Assembly (NCBI GenBank): GCA_030544215.1
Contig: JARZZO010000012.1
Location: 37,363,194 to 37,427,193 of the forward strand
Reading direction: 5' to 3'
DNA length: 64,000 nt
From: Zantedeschia hybrid cultivar
Lineage: Eukaryota > Streptophyta > Magnoliopsida > Alismatales > Araceae
This document shows positions 31,677-43,498 of the stretch, in pieces (the stretch's first letter is position 1; every line of letters starts with the position of its first letter). The notes beneath the pieces were generated by a model. That model worked only from the letters and a program-made list of their open reading frames with translations, did no database searches and was not told the origin of the DNA. A program made the position numbers and the translations under genes.

Positions 31677-33475
31677 CCGCTCTCGATACGGTTTGCACGG
31701 ATTTAGAGAATAATGCCGCTCCCTATATGGTTTGCATGGTCGAAGCCACTCTCGGTACGGTTTTAGAGAATAATGCCGCTCCCGATATGGTTTGCATGGC
31801 CGAAGCCACTCCCGGTACGGTTTGCACGGACTTAGAGAATAATGCCGCTGCCGATACGGTTTGCATGGCCGAAGCCACTCCCGGTACGGTTTGCACGGAC
31901 TTATAGAATAATGCCGCTCCCGATACGGTTTGCATGGCCGAAGCCACTCTCGGTACGATTTGCACGGACTTAGAGAATAATGCCGCTCCCGATACGGTTT
32001 GCATGGCCAAAGCCACTCCCGATACAGTTTGCACGGACTTAGAGAAGAATGACGCTCCCGATACGGTTTGCATGGCCAAAGCCACTCCCGATACGGTTTG
32101 CACAGACTTAGAGAATAATGCCGCTCCCGATACGGTTTGCATGGCCGAAGCCACTCCCGGTACGGTTTGTACGGACTTATAGAATAATGCCGCTCCCGAT
32201 ACGGTTTGCATGGTCGAAGCCACTCCCAGTACGGTTTGCACGGACTTAGAGAATAATGCCGCTCCCGATACGGTTTGCATGGCCAAAGCCACTCCCGGTA
32301 CGGTTTGCACAGACTTAGAGAATAATGCCGCTCCCGATACGGTTTGCATGGCTGAAGCCATTCTCGGTACGGTTTGCACGGACTTAGAGAATAATGCTGC
32401 TCCCGATATAGTTTGCATGGCCGAAGCCACTCCCGGTACGGTTTGCACGGACTTAGAGAATAATGCCGCTCTTGATACGGTTTGCATGGCCGAAGCCACT
32501 CCCGGTACGGTTTGCACGGACTTTAGAAAATAATGCCACTCCCGATACGGTTTGCATGGTCGAAGCCACTCCCGATACGGTTTGCACGGACTTAGAGAAT
32601 AATGCCGCTCCCGATATAGTTTGCATGGCCGAAGCCACTCCCGATACGGTTTGCACGGACTTATAGAATAATGCCGCTCCCGATACGGTTTGCATGGCCG
32701 AAGTCACTCCTGGTACGGTTTGCACGGACTTAGAGAATAATGCTGCTCCCGATACGGTTTGCATGGCCGAAGCCACTCCCGGTACGGTTTGCACGGACTT
32801 AGAGAATAATGCCGCTTTCGATACGGTTTGCATGGCCGAAGCCACTCTCGGTACGGTTTGCACAGACTTAGAGAATAATGCCGCTCCCGATACGGTTTGC
32901 ATGGCTGAAGCCATTCTCGATACGGTTTGCACGGACTTAGAGAATAATGCCGCTCCCGATACGGTTTGCATGGCGGAAGCCACTCTCGGTACGGTTTGCA
33001 CGGACTTAGAGAATAATGCCACTCCTGATACGGTTTGCATGGCCGAAACCACTCCCGGTACGGTTTGCACGGACTTTAGAGAATAATGCCACTCCCGATA
33101 CGGTTTGCATGGCCGAAGCCACTCCCGATACGGTTTGCATGGCCGAAGCCACTCCCGGTACGGTTTGCACGGACTTAGAGAATAATGCCGCTCCCGATAC
33201 AGTTTGCATGGCCGAAGCCACTCCCAGTACGGTTTGCACGGACTTAGAGAATAATGCCACTCCCGATACAGTTTGCATGGCCGAAGTCACTCCTGGTACG
33301 GTTTGCACGGACTTAGAGAATAATGCTGCTCCCGATACGGTTTGCATGGCCGAAACCACTCCCGGTACGGTTTGCACGGACTTTAGAGAATAATGCTGCT
33401 CCCGATACGGTTTGCATAGCCGAAGCCACTCCCGGTATGGTTTGTACGGACTTAGAGAATAATGCCGGACATGAT
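31677..33475 (-). repeat. 69-bp tandem array in the G2 3' internal region
   Basis: About 26 units of 69 bp, each with CGGTTTGCACGGACTTAGAG and GATACGGTTTGCATGGCCG blocks. Each unit is made of two diverged halves, both containing ACGGTTTGCA. Because 69 is a multiple of three, frames stay open on both strands and give 23-residue repeats (TVCTDLENNAAPD...). These are not considered genes. A few units carry an extra T (ACTTTAGA) or a TATAGAATAA stop. The array lies between the end of pol and the 3' end of the antisense gene. Confidence 0.95.
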
Positions 33476-33532
33476 ACTTCAAAAGAGGGGATATTTATTC
33501 ATGGCTTCCGGCTAAATTCTGAGGAAAATGAC

Positions 33533-33590
33533 TTACATGAAATAGCGCCGAAGGCGTTCCACATTCCAAGTACGAGGGAGAGGTAATGCC
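33533..33590 (-). pseudogene. G2 pol, last codons
   Basis: The minus strand reads LPRTWNVERLRRYFM then TAA, identical to the Pol end of G1 (50689-50733). To the right the G2 sequence stops and Ogre-like integrase begins, so only about 15 codons of G2 pol remain. Confidence 0.85.
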
Positions 33591-36500
33591 GGAATCAGGA
33601 TTGCCAAGGGATCCAATGATATCGAAAGCCCACATGGAGAAAGGCCATGGGGAGGAAACAGGATGGAGTGAAGATGCAGGAGAATGAATCTTATCGGCGT
33701 GAAGTTGGCACTTGGCACACCTACGGACATATCCTACACAATCTTCTTCCATAGTTGGCCAATAGAATCCTTGTCTAAGGATTTTCTTTACTAGCATCTG
33801 TCCATTAACATGGCCACCACAAACTCTAGCATGAGCTCCTTCCATAACCTTCCAAAGCTCATCTTCGTCTAAACATCTTAGAAGAACTCCATCAAAACCT
33901 CTTTTGTATAATGCTCCCCCAACTAAGGTGTATCTTTGAGCAACTCTCCTGATAGCTCTTTTCTCCTCAGCTGTGGCTTCTTCAGGATATAATTGATCTT
34001 CACAATACTTAGCTATTTCGTAGTACCATGGTTTCTGTTCATCATCCATCTCTTCTAACAGCTCCATTAACATAATTTCTCTCTTTTCCAAAATATTTTC
34101 CTCTTTGACCTTCTTCAGTAGCTTCTCCTTAGTTCTAAGGAATGAGGGGTCTTTCTCAGCGGGTGAAAGACGCCTATGAACGATAATTGATTCGGATTGT
34201 CTGCTAATTGGAAAATTAAGAGAAGATGCAAGTGAAGCTAGAGCGTCAGCTAAGATGTTTTGATTCCTAGGAATATAGACGAAGATCAATTTTGTGAAAA
34301 GTTTAGCATAAGCAGAAGTGAGTTCTTGATAAGGCTTGAGCTTGGGATCAAGAGTTCGATATTTGGTTAACACCTGGCGAATAATCAATTGTCTATCACC
34401 TACAATTCTGAGTTTGGTGGCACCATGGAGATGAATAGCCTCGAGGCCAGCAAGGAGTGCCTCGTATTCAACTATATTGTTAGTGACTGGAAAGTCAAGC
34501 TGAAAGGCTTGTGGAATGGTGACACCTTCAGGTGATGACAAAACAATGCCGATACCCTTTCCATGGGAATTGAGAGCTCCGTTAAAATGCAGAGTCCATA
34601 TGTCATCTTTGACTCGGTCTATGGACATCAGTTCCTCATCTGGAAACTCCGATCGGACTAGATCAAAACGAAGAAGGGGATGGTGAGCGAGATGTTCTGC
34701 TATGGCATAGCCTTTGCTCGCTTTCTGTTGAATGTAAGTAATATCGAATTGAGATAGAAATCTTTGCCATTGTGCTAACCTATCAGTAAGGACAGATTTC
34801 TCAAGAAGAAACTTAATCGGATTCATCCTAGCGATGAGATGAACTTCATGGGCTAGAAAGTAATGCTTCAATTTCTGAACAACCCAGACCAATGTTGCAC
34901 ATGTTTTCTCTATCGCTGTATATCTCTGTTCAATGGGGTTGAGAAGTTTAGAGAGATAGTAGGCTGCCCTCTCCTTTCCTTCTTCATCCTCTTGTGCTAG
35001 GATAGCCCCCATTGCATCATCCAGGACAGAAATGTATAATATCAGTGGTTTGCCTAGAGATGGTGGTCTCAAAACATGAGGACTTGCCAAATAATTCTTC
35101 AATCCATCAAACGCTTCCTGACACTTATCGTCCCAATCGAATTTGACTCCCGGCTTGGTAAGCTCGTAGAACGGCTTACACCTTTGTGAGTGTTGGGAGA
35201 CAAAACGACGAATGAATTGCAACCTCCCGATCAATCCTCTCAACTCTTTCAAGTTTTTGGGAGGTGACATTTCTCTGATAGCTTTTGCCTTGTTGGGATC
35301 GATCTCAATTCCCCGTTTACTGATAATGAATCCAAGTAATTTTCCTGAGGATATCCCGAATACACATTTCTTGGGGTTCATCTTTAACTGATATTCTCTT
35401 GATCTTTCTAACACTTTTGCCAAAACTTTGGCATGCTCACCCTTAGTCTTAGATTTCACTAACAAGTTATCTACATACACTTCTAGATCTATATGCATCA
35501 TGTCGTGGAATATTGCCATCATAACCCTTTGATAAGTGGCTCTAGCGTTCTTTAATCCAAAAGGCATGACGACATAGCGGTATGTCCCCCAAGGTGTAGT
35601 GAATGATGTCTTTTTTTGATCTTCTTCTGCCAATTTAATCTGATTGTATCCTGAAAACCCATCCATAAATGATAAAGTTTCATAGCAAGCAGTATTATCG
35701 ATGAGTACATCAATGTGAGGCAATGGGAAATCATCCTTAGGACATGCCCGGTTCAAATCTCGGAAGTCAATACAGATCCTGACCTTCCCATCTTTCTTCA
35801 TAACTGAGACTATGTTGGCCACCCATTGTGGATAGAGGACAACTCTAATAAATTTGGCTTTATGTAACTTGTCGACCTCTTCCTTCATCTTCAAAGCCAT
35901 TTTTGGGTGGAATCGCCTTAACTTCTGTTTGACTGGGCTAGCTCCATCCTTTAATGTCAACCTGTGTTCCACTAGGGATGAATCTAACCCCGGTATATCC
36001 TCATAACTCCAGGCGAAAGTGTTGTTATAATCCTTAAGAACTTGTATCATTGCCTTCTCATCCATTTCAGAAAGATTTTTGCTAACGAGGACAACCTTAG
36101 GTTCGTCTTCAGTCCCTAGATTGATTTCTTTGGTGGGCTCTTCAACGACAGTTGAGGGTTCGTCAAATCTTTTTACTCCACTGGCATATGCCTCAGCTGC
36201 GTCCTCGTCATTTTTCTCATCTTCAACAATGGGGTCTTTTTCGTGTATCAATTCATACACCCTATATCCATCATTAGCTGACTCATCATCTACACAATCT
36301 TCTGGCATCTGAATAGGATTCTCTAATAGCTGAGGGATCAAAGAGCAAGAAAGACATTTATCAGCTAAATCCTGGAGGTATCTATCTAGAATTTGTTTAC
36401 CCTTAGTTTTTCTAGACTTCCTAACCTGACTAACCTGCCTAGAGCTAGACTTCCTAACTTCACTAGACTCCCTATCCTGACCTAATGAGGACAAAGCAGA

Positions 36501-36833
36501 ATGAAAATTATGGGATACATGCGGAAATACAAGAGAATCCTCCCGAGGGGAGGGGCAGAGTAGATCTAGAAGAGAATCTTGACCGAAAGACCCGCGTGAT
36601 GGGGTACAATCAGACAAGTAGGAAGTTTCCTCAATAAGGATCTTAGATAAATTAGTTGCCAAATTGGCATTTTTTTTTTTGAGAAAAGATGAATTAATCA
36701 TAAAACAAGAATGAAGGTGAATAGGAGGAAAATGGGATGGGGGAAGTGACACCAAGGCCAAAGGATTGGGGGGATCATACAGTAGTGTGTCCCAGATCAA
36801 ATCATAAATCCTCTCTGGATCAAGAGGAGGTTA
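33590..36833 (-). pseudogene. Element O pol: RT, RNase H, second RNase H, integrase zinc finger
   Basis: About 1080 residues open after a TAA at 36831-36833. An acidic N-terminal linker is followed by TFAWSYEDIPG, RT with VRICIDFRDLNRACP and FMDGFSGYNQI, and an active-site motif that reads YVDN where YVDD is required. The second catalytic Asp is therefore lost. RT-linked RNase H (DDAMGAILAQ) comes next, then a second, archaeal-type RNase H (LHFNGALNSHGKG, NIVEYEALLAGLEA) whose first catalytic Asp reads Asn (FNG for FDG). The H2C2 integrase finger (HARVCGGHVNGQ, CAKCQLHAD) follows. The frame reaches WPFSMWAFDIIG and then runs into unrelated codons at the junction with G2. Confidence 0.9.
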
Positions 36834-38069
36834 AGGAATGAAGTCTCGTGGGGACAGGGTGATTATGATGGGCGGAGCCCATGGAATATCTTCAGTAATG
36901 ACCTGCGACCAAGTCGGGGTCAGAAGCAGAGTGCGGAACAAGATATGAAGTGTGAAAATGTGAGAAGGATAAGTCCCCCTCTAGAGAAGATCTGTGGTAT
37001 AACTAGCTTCATAGGGGTCATCTGGCTCCCCTTCATTTGTTTCCTCAGACAGCAGTATTCTTTTATTAAAAATGGCACCAGGCCCTTCAATCAGTTCATC
37101 TATTTGTGGCGGCCACTTAGGTTCTGAGGGATCAAGAAATAGTCTATTCAATGCGATATACAAATCCATTAAGTCAAACCATCTGTACTATTCACACTCA
37201 GGGTCTTGGAATTTCCTCCTTTTCATTGGCCGCAGAGCCTCCAAAGACTAGTTCGTTAGCAATTCTGAACAATGTCCGGCCAGGTCTCTTCCATATATAT
37301 CATGGAGGTCAAAACATGAAGTAATGACCACCGTATTGTTATGACTGATTACGGGCCCCTTGACAAAATGTGTGTATAGAGTCCATGTTAAGGGGTCTCG
37401 ACCTTCTTTGCATGGCGTAGACATTGTCTCCCATATCTTCTAGCCGTCTTCATTTTCTTCTTGTTGAGTAATGTCCTGCTTCACTTTTCTTGGCCTATAT
37501 CCCAGGCCATTTCCAGGTATCCTTCGGTTGTCCTTGATAGGTGTGGTTCTGCCTTGTAATTGTGTGCCTAGGCCCTTTCCAAGCTGATAACCACCCTTCA
37601 TCATTATTTTCCATCCAGAGGTACTCATGCACTTGCCCCGCTTTATGGCATTCAGTGGATAAGGAGTAAGAGTGGCGGCCTTTAAAGGATCAGCCACCGA
37701 ACAGTAGACCTGTAATACCGACAGAAAAGGTTGTCGGCCAGGTGAAGAAGTTGGCTTGATATTCAAGGAGTGAGCAACAGTAAGGATCGGCATGCTTGTA
37801 ACTTTAATGATTCATCCTTTGTAGGGAAATTTGAGGCACTGATGATTCGTAGAAGGAATCGCCTCGAGGATTTTTATATAAGGACGACTCAAAATAGCAT
37901 TCAAGGAAGGATCGATTTCCAAAATGTGAAATTCGACATAGGCATGACATACAGGGCCTAACTCTACTTTTAAATAGACCATTCCCAGAGGAGAACGGGT
38001 GGAATTATCATATGCTGTCACAGAGATAAGGCTAGGCAGCCATTTTTCTTTTGGTACACCACATAATTA
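36834..38069 (-). pseudogene. Element O protease C-terminal part and linker
   Basis: In frame with gag and pol. From 38066 it reads VTAYDNSTRSPLGMVYL, a FHILEIDPSLNAILSRPYI segment and AIPSTNHQCLKFP. This is the second half of a Tat-type aspartic protease, which ends in an LGRPW-like word (here LSRPY). Around 37530-37600 a Gly-rich GYQLGKGLG...GLGYRP segment resembles the G-patch-like stretch seen in Ogre Pol. Stops are TAA 38067, TGA 37812, TAG 37440, TAG 37248, TAG 37188 and TAG 36981 (lower coordinate of each). Confidence 0.75.
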
Positions 38070-41000
38070 AAGGGTCTTCGGAGGCAGGACATTAATTGAA
38101 GCCCCCGTGTCGACCAGACATGCATCTATGGCCTTCTTGTAGATATTGACTGTAATACTCAGAGCCATGCTCCTAGCTGCTGGTGGTGCTAGTTCTGAGG
38201 CATGAAATAAGATGGAGGGCTGATCCCCCTGAGGAACTAGTAGTGCGGAGATCTTCTCTACCGACACGTCTTCGTTGACCATCACTTTTTGTAGATACTC
38301 CATCAGAACTTCCTGATGGGTCTTCAATCTCTTTATCAATTCAAGCACAGAGATTCGTGTCGGTGTTCTGTCATGATATTTCAACAGATCATATTGAGTG
38401 AATGGTGCGCTCTCATCATTATGTGCTTCCTCCAGCGGCTGTGATGGGCCATCTCTAACTGTTGATTGAGGAAAGACCTTATTGAAGATCCTCCCACTCT
38501 GGAGTGCATGTTCTTCAGTTGTGGAAGGGCCGGGTGATAACTTGAGTACCGCAGGGTTAGTGGATGGTGTAGATGGTGTGGAGGGTTGGTATGTGGGTGA
38601 TGGTGTGGAGGGTTGGTATGTGGGTGATGGCGTGGGGTTAGTTGGTGGTGGCATGGTACGGATGAGAGGCTTAGATGGTTGGATGGTGGAGGGGTAAGTG
38701 GTTGGTGTGGATGAAGTGGGGAATGACATGCAAAGTAGAGGTTTAGATGGTTGTATAGTATCTGGGTAAGCGGTGGTGGTAGTAGGTGATGTAGGGAATG
38801 CTACGCGGAGCAGTGGTTTGGATGGCATGAGGGGTACGTGATTAGCTTGCGGGGGGTTGTTTAATGGGGGCGTAGTGGCGTGGGGGATAATGGGTTTGAG
38901 GAAAGTGGGCGGTGGTGATGGGTTAGTGGGTTTAAGGAAAGTAGGCGGTGGTGATGAGTTAGTGGGTGCGGGTGAGTGATATGCGGGTGTTGGTATAGGT
39001 GTGATGGTAATGGGTTGTGGTCTAGCTATATGGAGGGTGTGGCGTGGTGGTTGTTCTGCGGTGCTCGGAGTGTGGCCTATTGAATAAATAGAGGAAGAAT
39101 CCTCTATCTTCCACTGTTGCCCTCGATTAGCCTCAGACTGGCTATTTGTCAAAATAGGGGCAACTTGATTCTAGTTCTGGTGCTCAGGGAGTGGGTTTTG
39201 CACTATACCCATGTTTGGTGGCGCCGCTGCCTACACCGGTGCTCTTGGTTGTTGCTGTTGTTGTTGTTGTTGTTGTGGTCTTCTCGCCTTCAAAGCGGAT
39301 ATATACTTCTTCATTTCTTCCCAATCAATGCCTCCCTGCTCGTTGAGATCATGAATATAATCTCGGAATTGGAAGCAGGTATCTATGATGTGTCCAGGTT
39401 GTCGGTGGAAATAACAATACCTAGAAGTGTCGACATTTTGGGGCCAAACTGCTTTTTCTCTTGGCAAAATCAAGGCATTGGCTGCCATTAAAGCACTGAA
39501 GATATCTGATAAGGATTCTGGAAGGACTGGATATTTTGCCCTCTTTGGGCCTGGAGGTTTTCTCTGCTGGTTATAATCAACAGGAGGAGGCACATTGTGG
39601 TATGCCGGCGGTGCGCGTGGCTGGTACTGCTGCTGTTGTGGGGGCTGATACTGTAGTTGCCGTTGTGGCTACTGCTGTGTCTGCTGTTGTGGTTGCTGGT
39701 TCGATTGCTGAGGCTGCTGATACTGTGGGTTCGGCTGTTGCTGTCTGTAACCCTGCTGGTTTGCCTGCTGTGGCCACTGGCACTGTGGTTGTTGATTCCT
39801 CACGAATTGGGGCGGATTGTTGTTCATGCTACTAACCTGCTCATGGGAGAGTGTGCCCTCAGTGGTTGGACCGGTGCTAGGAGAATTTGGCACGACAGAC
39901 TTTCGAGGTGGAGGCTTACTAGGTCGGTGAGGATCAAAGACACTAGAGAATGTAGCATCCTTGAAAGCATTCTGACAATAACGTGCTCTTTCATAGAGTT
40001 TTGCCATGCTGGTCAAGTTGTTCAGGGCGACGACTAACTTAAACTGAGGTGTAGCATTGGAGATTAACATTTTTACTTGCTCTGACTTAGACAGATGATC
40101 TTTCACTTTTTCTGCCATGCCCCTCCATCTATCAGCAAAACTGACGAATTCCTCGTCGGGCTTCATTTTTTCTACTATCAAGTCAGTAATGGACAGAGAG
40201 CGGGCAACTCTATCCTTGTATCGTTGAATGAATTTTCGTGACATAATACCATAGTCCTCTACTTCAACAGGTTCTAAAGAAAAGAACCATTCGAGGGCTG
40301 GTCCCTTCAAGGATTTCCTGAACAAAAATGCTAACGACCTCTTGTCGTTTTGCTAGAAAGATGACTCATACATAAACTCCTTCAAATGAGTGAAGGGGTT
40401 ACCAGTATCGTTGTATTTTCGGTACACTGGCATCTCAGAGGGCGGCAAATGGAACACAGGCAGACTTGGCAGGTTAATCTCAGGTGCAGCTTTAACTCAC
40501 ATCATCTTTTGAAGGTTGTTGAACTGTTCATCCATACGCTCCATCTTTGCAAGCAAAGCTTGTGTCATTGGATCAACCTGGGGAGGAAGGGGAGGTGGAA
40601 GTACATGATAGGCCTGTTGTCTAGAGTATGTAAGGCATGGGGGACAATAGAGCTGAGGTCCGGTAGAGCTTCCGCCATGTCCGAGGGCATTTTGGTAAGT
40701 AGGCGTTAGCGGCCTGACCGGTTGCCTCAAAGAAGAAAGTTGTGGCCCAGCTGGCCGAGAGGTTGAGACTTGATGGCCTTCCATGGCTTGGGGAATGAAG
40801 GATGTATGATGAGGAGGAGGTTGAGGAATGACAGGGGGAGCCGCAGGATTCGGCTCGGCAGACTGTATGGGCGTCTTCCCCTTCAAAATAGACTGGATTG
40901 CCTCGAACTATCGAGGATCCAGACGGGAGGCAAGAACTCCCAAAGCGTTCACTAGATCCGAGGGATCGGAGGATAAGGGAATATTCAGATTCATGCCCCC

Positions 41001-41249
41001 CTCAAAAATAGGATTAGGAATCGCATACACATGCGGAGGAAGATTAGCATATTGATTATGAGCACAAGGAAGAGGGGTTTGTTGGTTTCCCTCGTATCGA
41101 ACTGGACAAGAATGGGGATTACGAGGGGCATCAGCATCTCCCCCACTTTCAAAGTGGTAATCAGATTCAAGAGGGGCATTAGCATCTCCCTCGTAGTTGA
41201 CTAGGGCATCTGGAGCCATGCTCAAATCCCTACCTAATCGAAGTAGCAT
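38070..41249 (-). pseudogene. Element O Gag and protease N-terminus
   Basis: The start ATG is taken at 41249. There is an N-terminal region rich in Pro and Gln, and a capsid segment at 39800-40330 (KGPALEWFFSLEP, FIQRYKDRV, EEFVSFADRWRGMAEKV). A zinc-knuckle-like CYFHRQPGHIIDTC follows at about 39380-39420, then a Pro/Thr/Ser-rich stretch of near-repeats (TNSSPPPTFLKP, TPSPTYQPS). The protease catalytic DTGAS (ACLVDTGASINVLP) is near 38090-38120. Stops are TAG 40908, TGA 40497, TAG 40353, TAG 39669, TAG 39231 and TAG 39171. The frame never shifts. Confidence 0.85.
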
Positions 41250-42221
41250 GATATTAGATTTTTTTTTTCAAAGATTTACAGACGAGTTGCACAGAGATTA
41301 AGCAAACAAGTGGATGTTTAATGTTATTTCAGGATTCCTTGTTGGGTTATTTGGATTCAATTAATCACAAATTCACTCAATAGGCAAGATCCTAGTTTCA
41401 GTTCAATTTCCACCGTTATACTCTATGGCTTTCTCTTACAACGTTATGAAAATCTAACCCGGACTTTGATTGGTACAACCAGCCCGATGAACAAGGAGGA
41501 ATACCTTGATTTTGGGGACTTACGGAGGTCTTTAATGCCAACCACTCTAGTCTAATTGAGGGACCAACCCAATCAGAGAGATGTGAAGACGTCAAGAAAG
41601 GTGTTCCTAAGAGAAAAGGGGGGTGTTAGCCCCAGTGCGTATGACCTATGGCCTGGATGACCTCTAATGCTTAATACGTAATGTGTAGTAGCAAGTAGAT
41701 CAAAAATATGAGAACTGAAGGAAAAAACAAGAAATTGCCTGACCTTATTTTTTTCACAGAATCTCAGGCAGCAAACAACAGAGAATTTGGCCTTAAAGGC
41801 GTCTAGGTTAGGCGATGCGGTATGAAACGCGTCGCTGTTCCTGGACGCTTTTCAAGTCGCAGAATCAATATTTCAGGAGAAATTTCTGGATCGATTCCTC
41901 CTCAAATAAACAGGATGAAAGTAGTAAATAATCGGCTTATGCGATTCTTTTTATTTCAATTTTTTCAACATGATGATTTATCATGTAAACAACAAAACAT
42001 TCAATCAATCACACATGCTTCTTATCACAAAAATAGCTTTTCAATCAATCAAACGGGGAGGGCAAGATCTTGCCACAGGGGTGTGCACGTGGCGCACGTA
42101 GGAATAATAATTAAATTAAAAACTCACCGATCGGTGAGGGCGTGTCGAGAGACACAGGTGGTGCACAGAGAGTGCCCGATTGATGAAAGCAAGAAGAAAG
42201 ATTAAAAGATGGCGAGATCAA
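41250..42221 (-). other. Element O untranslated leader
   Basis: About 970 bp between PBS and gag without a gene. It contains an imperfect 32-nt palindrome with TGAAA/TTTCA ends and a GCGTCG/GGACGC core at 41822-41853. Confidence 0.55.
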
Positions 42222-42239
42222 GTCCCACTATGATCGTCA
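42222..42239 (-). other. Element O primer binding site (tRNA-Arg-like)
   Basis: The minus strand reads TGACGATCATAGTGGGAC, close to the tRNA-Arg-type PBS of Ogre elements (TGGCGACCACAGTGGGA) with several transitions. It lies 6 nt inside the proposed LTR end. Confidence 0.55.
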
Positions 42240-42245
42240 AAAAGC

Positions 42246-43498
42246 TGTGAGTGCTCAAATTAGGTGTGTAATTATCATAACAAATTATGTTATTTATGTG
42301 ACAAATATACCTATTAAAAACTAAGTGAATGTGATCGCCAGAAACTTTTAACTAAAAAGTTCCAAAAGAAAAGATTGATCGCTTACCTGTTTCAGAATTG
42401 AGAAATGTTGGAGTCCTTAATTCCCCTCATTCAGCCGGCTGAAGAAAGAGAGCCATTTTGACTTTGTTCTTGCTTTGAATGCTTATCGGACTTTGAGGAT
42501 CATCCATATTTCCTTGTCTTTGTTGTTGATTCTCTCCTCTTTATCTCCTTTTGTACCTTGCAAAAGACAAAGATAAAAGAAAATAATAAGAACTCAAGCA
42601 GAAGTAGTATCTATTCTAATGAAGATTTTGATCATGCAACTTAAACAAAGAACTCACTTATTTGATGGTCTTTTAAACCCCTTTAAAACATAGATTGAAA
42701 AATAATGCTAGTGAGTGTGTGTTGCATGGAGTGATGTGATTAAAATATGAAAAAGATGTAGAAATCAATTAAGAACTAAGTTGGATGGCTCCTGAGAAGC
42801 CTTAGTTCTTAAAAGGATCTTGAATGGACGAAGAATGGATGAAGACTCCTGGAAGTAGCAGCACCTTGATCCTTCAGCGTCTGGACGTTGTCTTCTTCTT
42901 GGATCAGTCAAAATTATCACTAATCTTTCAAGAATTATCACTAATCTTCACTAACCTTTTAATGACCAAGGGGTTGGATATTTATAGGCTTTACATCTGC
43001 GATTATGATCAAATTAATATGAAAGATTTTGAAGTTTATCTAACTAACAAACAGATAAACACATATTAATTCATCATTATCTATAATTATCTAAAACGCG
43101 TCGCCCATGGGAGACGTCTTTTAGACTAATTAAGATAAGGATAAACATCCGAAAAAAGAGACAGAATCAGCTTAGGAAACCTAAATGGCGTCGTGCCTGG
43201 TAGACGTCTTTTAGCTAATTAATCAAAATTTAAATTTAAATACCAAAATAGGAATAAACTCTAAATGACGTCTACACATGTCGACGTCTTTTAGAGTTTT
43301 TTATATTTTATTAAAATTTGAGTTAAAATCAATTTAATTAATTAACTTAAATTATGTCTGTTTGACCCAATACTATTTAGACAATTAATTCAGAAAGATT
43401 AATAAAAATTAACTAATGATTAAATATCAGACCATTTTGAGGCATTCTTATATGATATGAAATTTACTCAAAATGATGTCAAAATTAGCGTGTCTACA
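42246..43498 (-). repeat. Element O 5' LTR
   Basis: On the minus strand it runs from TGTAGACACGCTAATTTTG (43498) to GCACTCACA (42246), TG/CA ends, 1253 bp. The end next to the PBS fits; no partner LTR exists in the window, so the right edge rests on the TGTAGACACGC start motif. It contains three 34-nt palindromes (43091-43124, 43181-43214, 43261-43294). Confidence 0.6.
43091..43294. repeat. Three 34-nt imperfect palindromes (CTAAA...TTTAG)
   Basis: Copies at 43091-43124, 43181-43214 and 43261-43294 each begin CTAAA, end GTCTTTTAG, and have a GCGTC or GACGTC / GACGTC core. Spacing is 90 and 80 bp. Related palindromes with TGAA/TTCA ends lie at 41822-41853, 43887-43918, 43954-43985 and about 58770-58802. 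Confidence 0.75.

Larger units (their letters stand above)
33590..43498 (-). mobile_element. Ogre/Tat-like Ty3 element O, lacking its 3' end
   Basis: On the minus strand: 5' LTR (42246-43498), PBS (42222-42239), leader, gag, protease, RT, RNase H, archaeal-type second RNase H and the start of integrase. The integrase core, PPT and 3' LTR are missing; at 33590 the sequence switches to G2. The gag-pol frame is continuous from the ATG at 41249 to 33590, with 13 nonsense codons and no frameshift. RT style (CIDFRDLNRACPKDDFPLPH) and the second RNase H place it in the Tat/Ogre group. Confidence 0.85.

Noticed and set aside
31677..33475. Regularly spaced repeats considered as a CRISPR array or a repeat-protein gene
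   Set aside because: Units are contiguous 69-bp tandem copies without unique spacers, in a plant retroelement. The open frames come from the unit length being a multiple of three, and stops occur in several units.
24564..33590. Athila-like gag and the rightward pol as parts of one element
   Set aside because: Gag is on plus and the pol to the right is on minus and belongs to Tat/Ogre families; the junction at 26183 is a clean LTR end.
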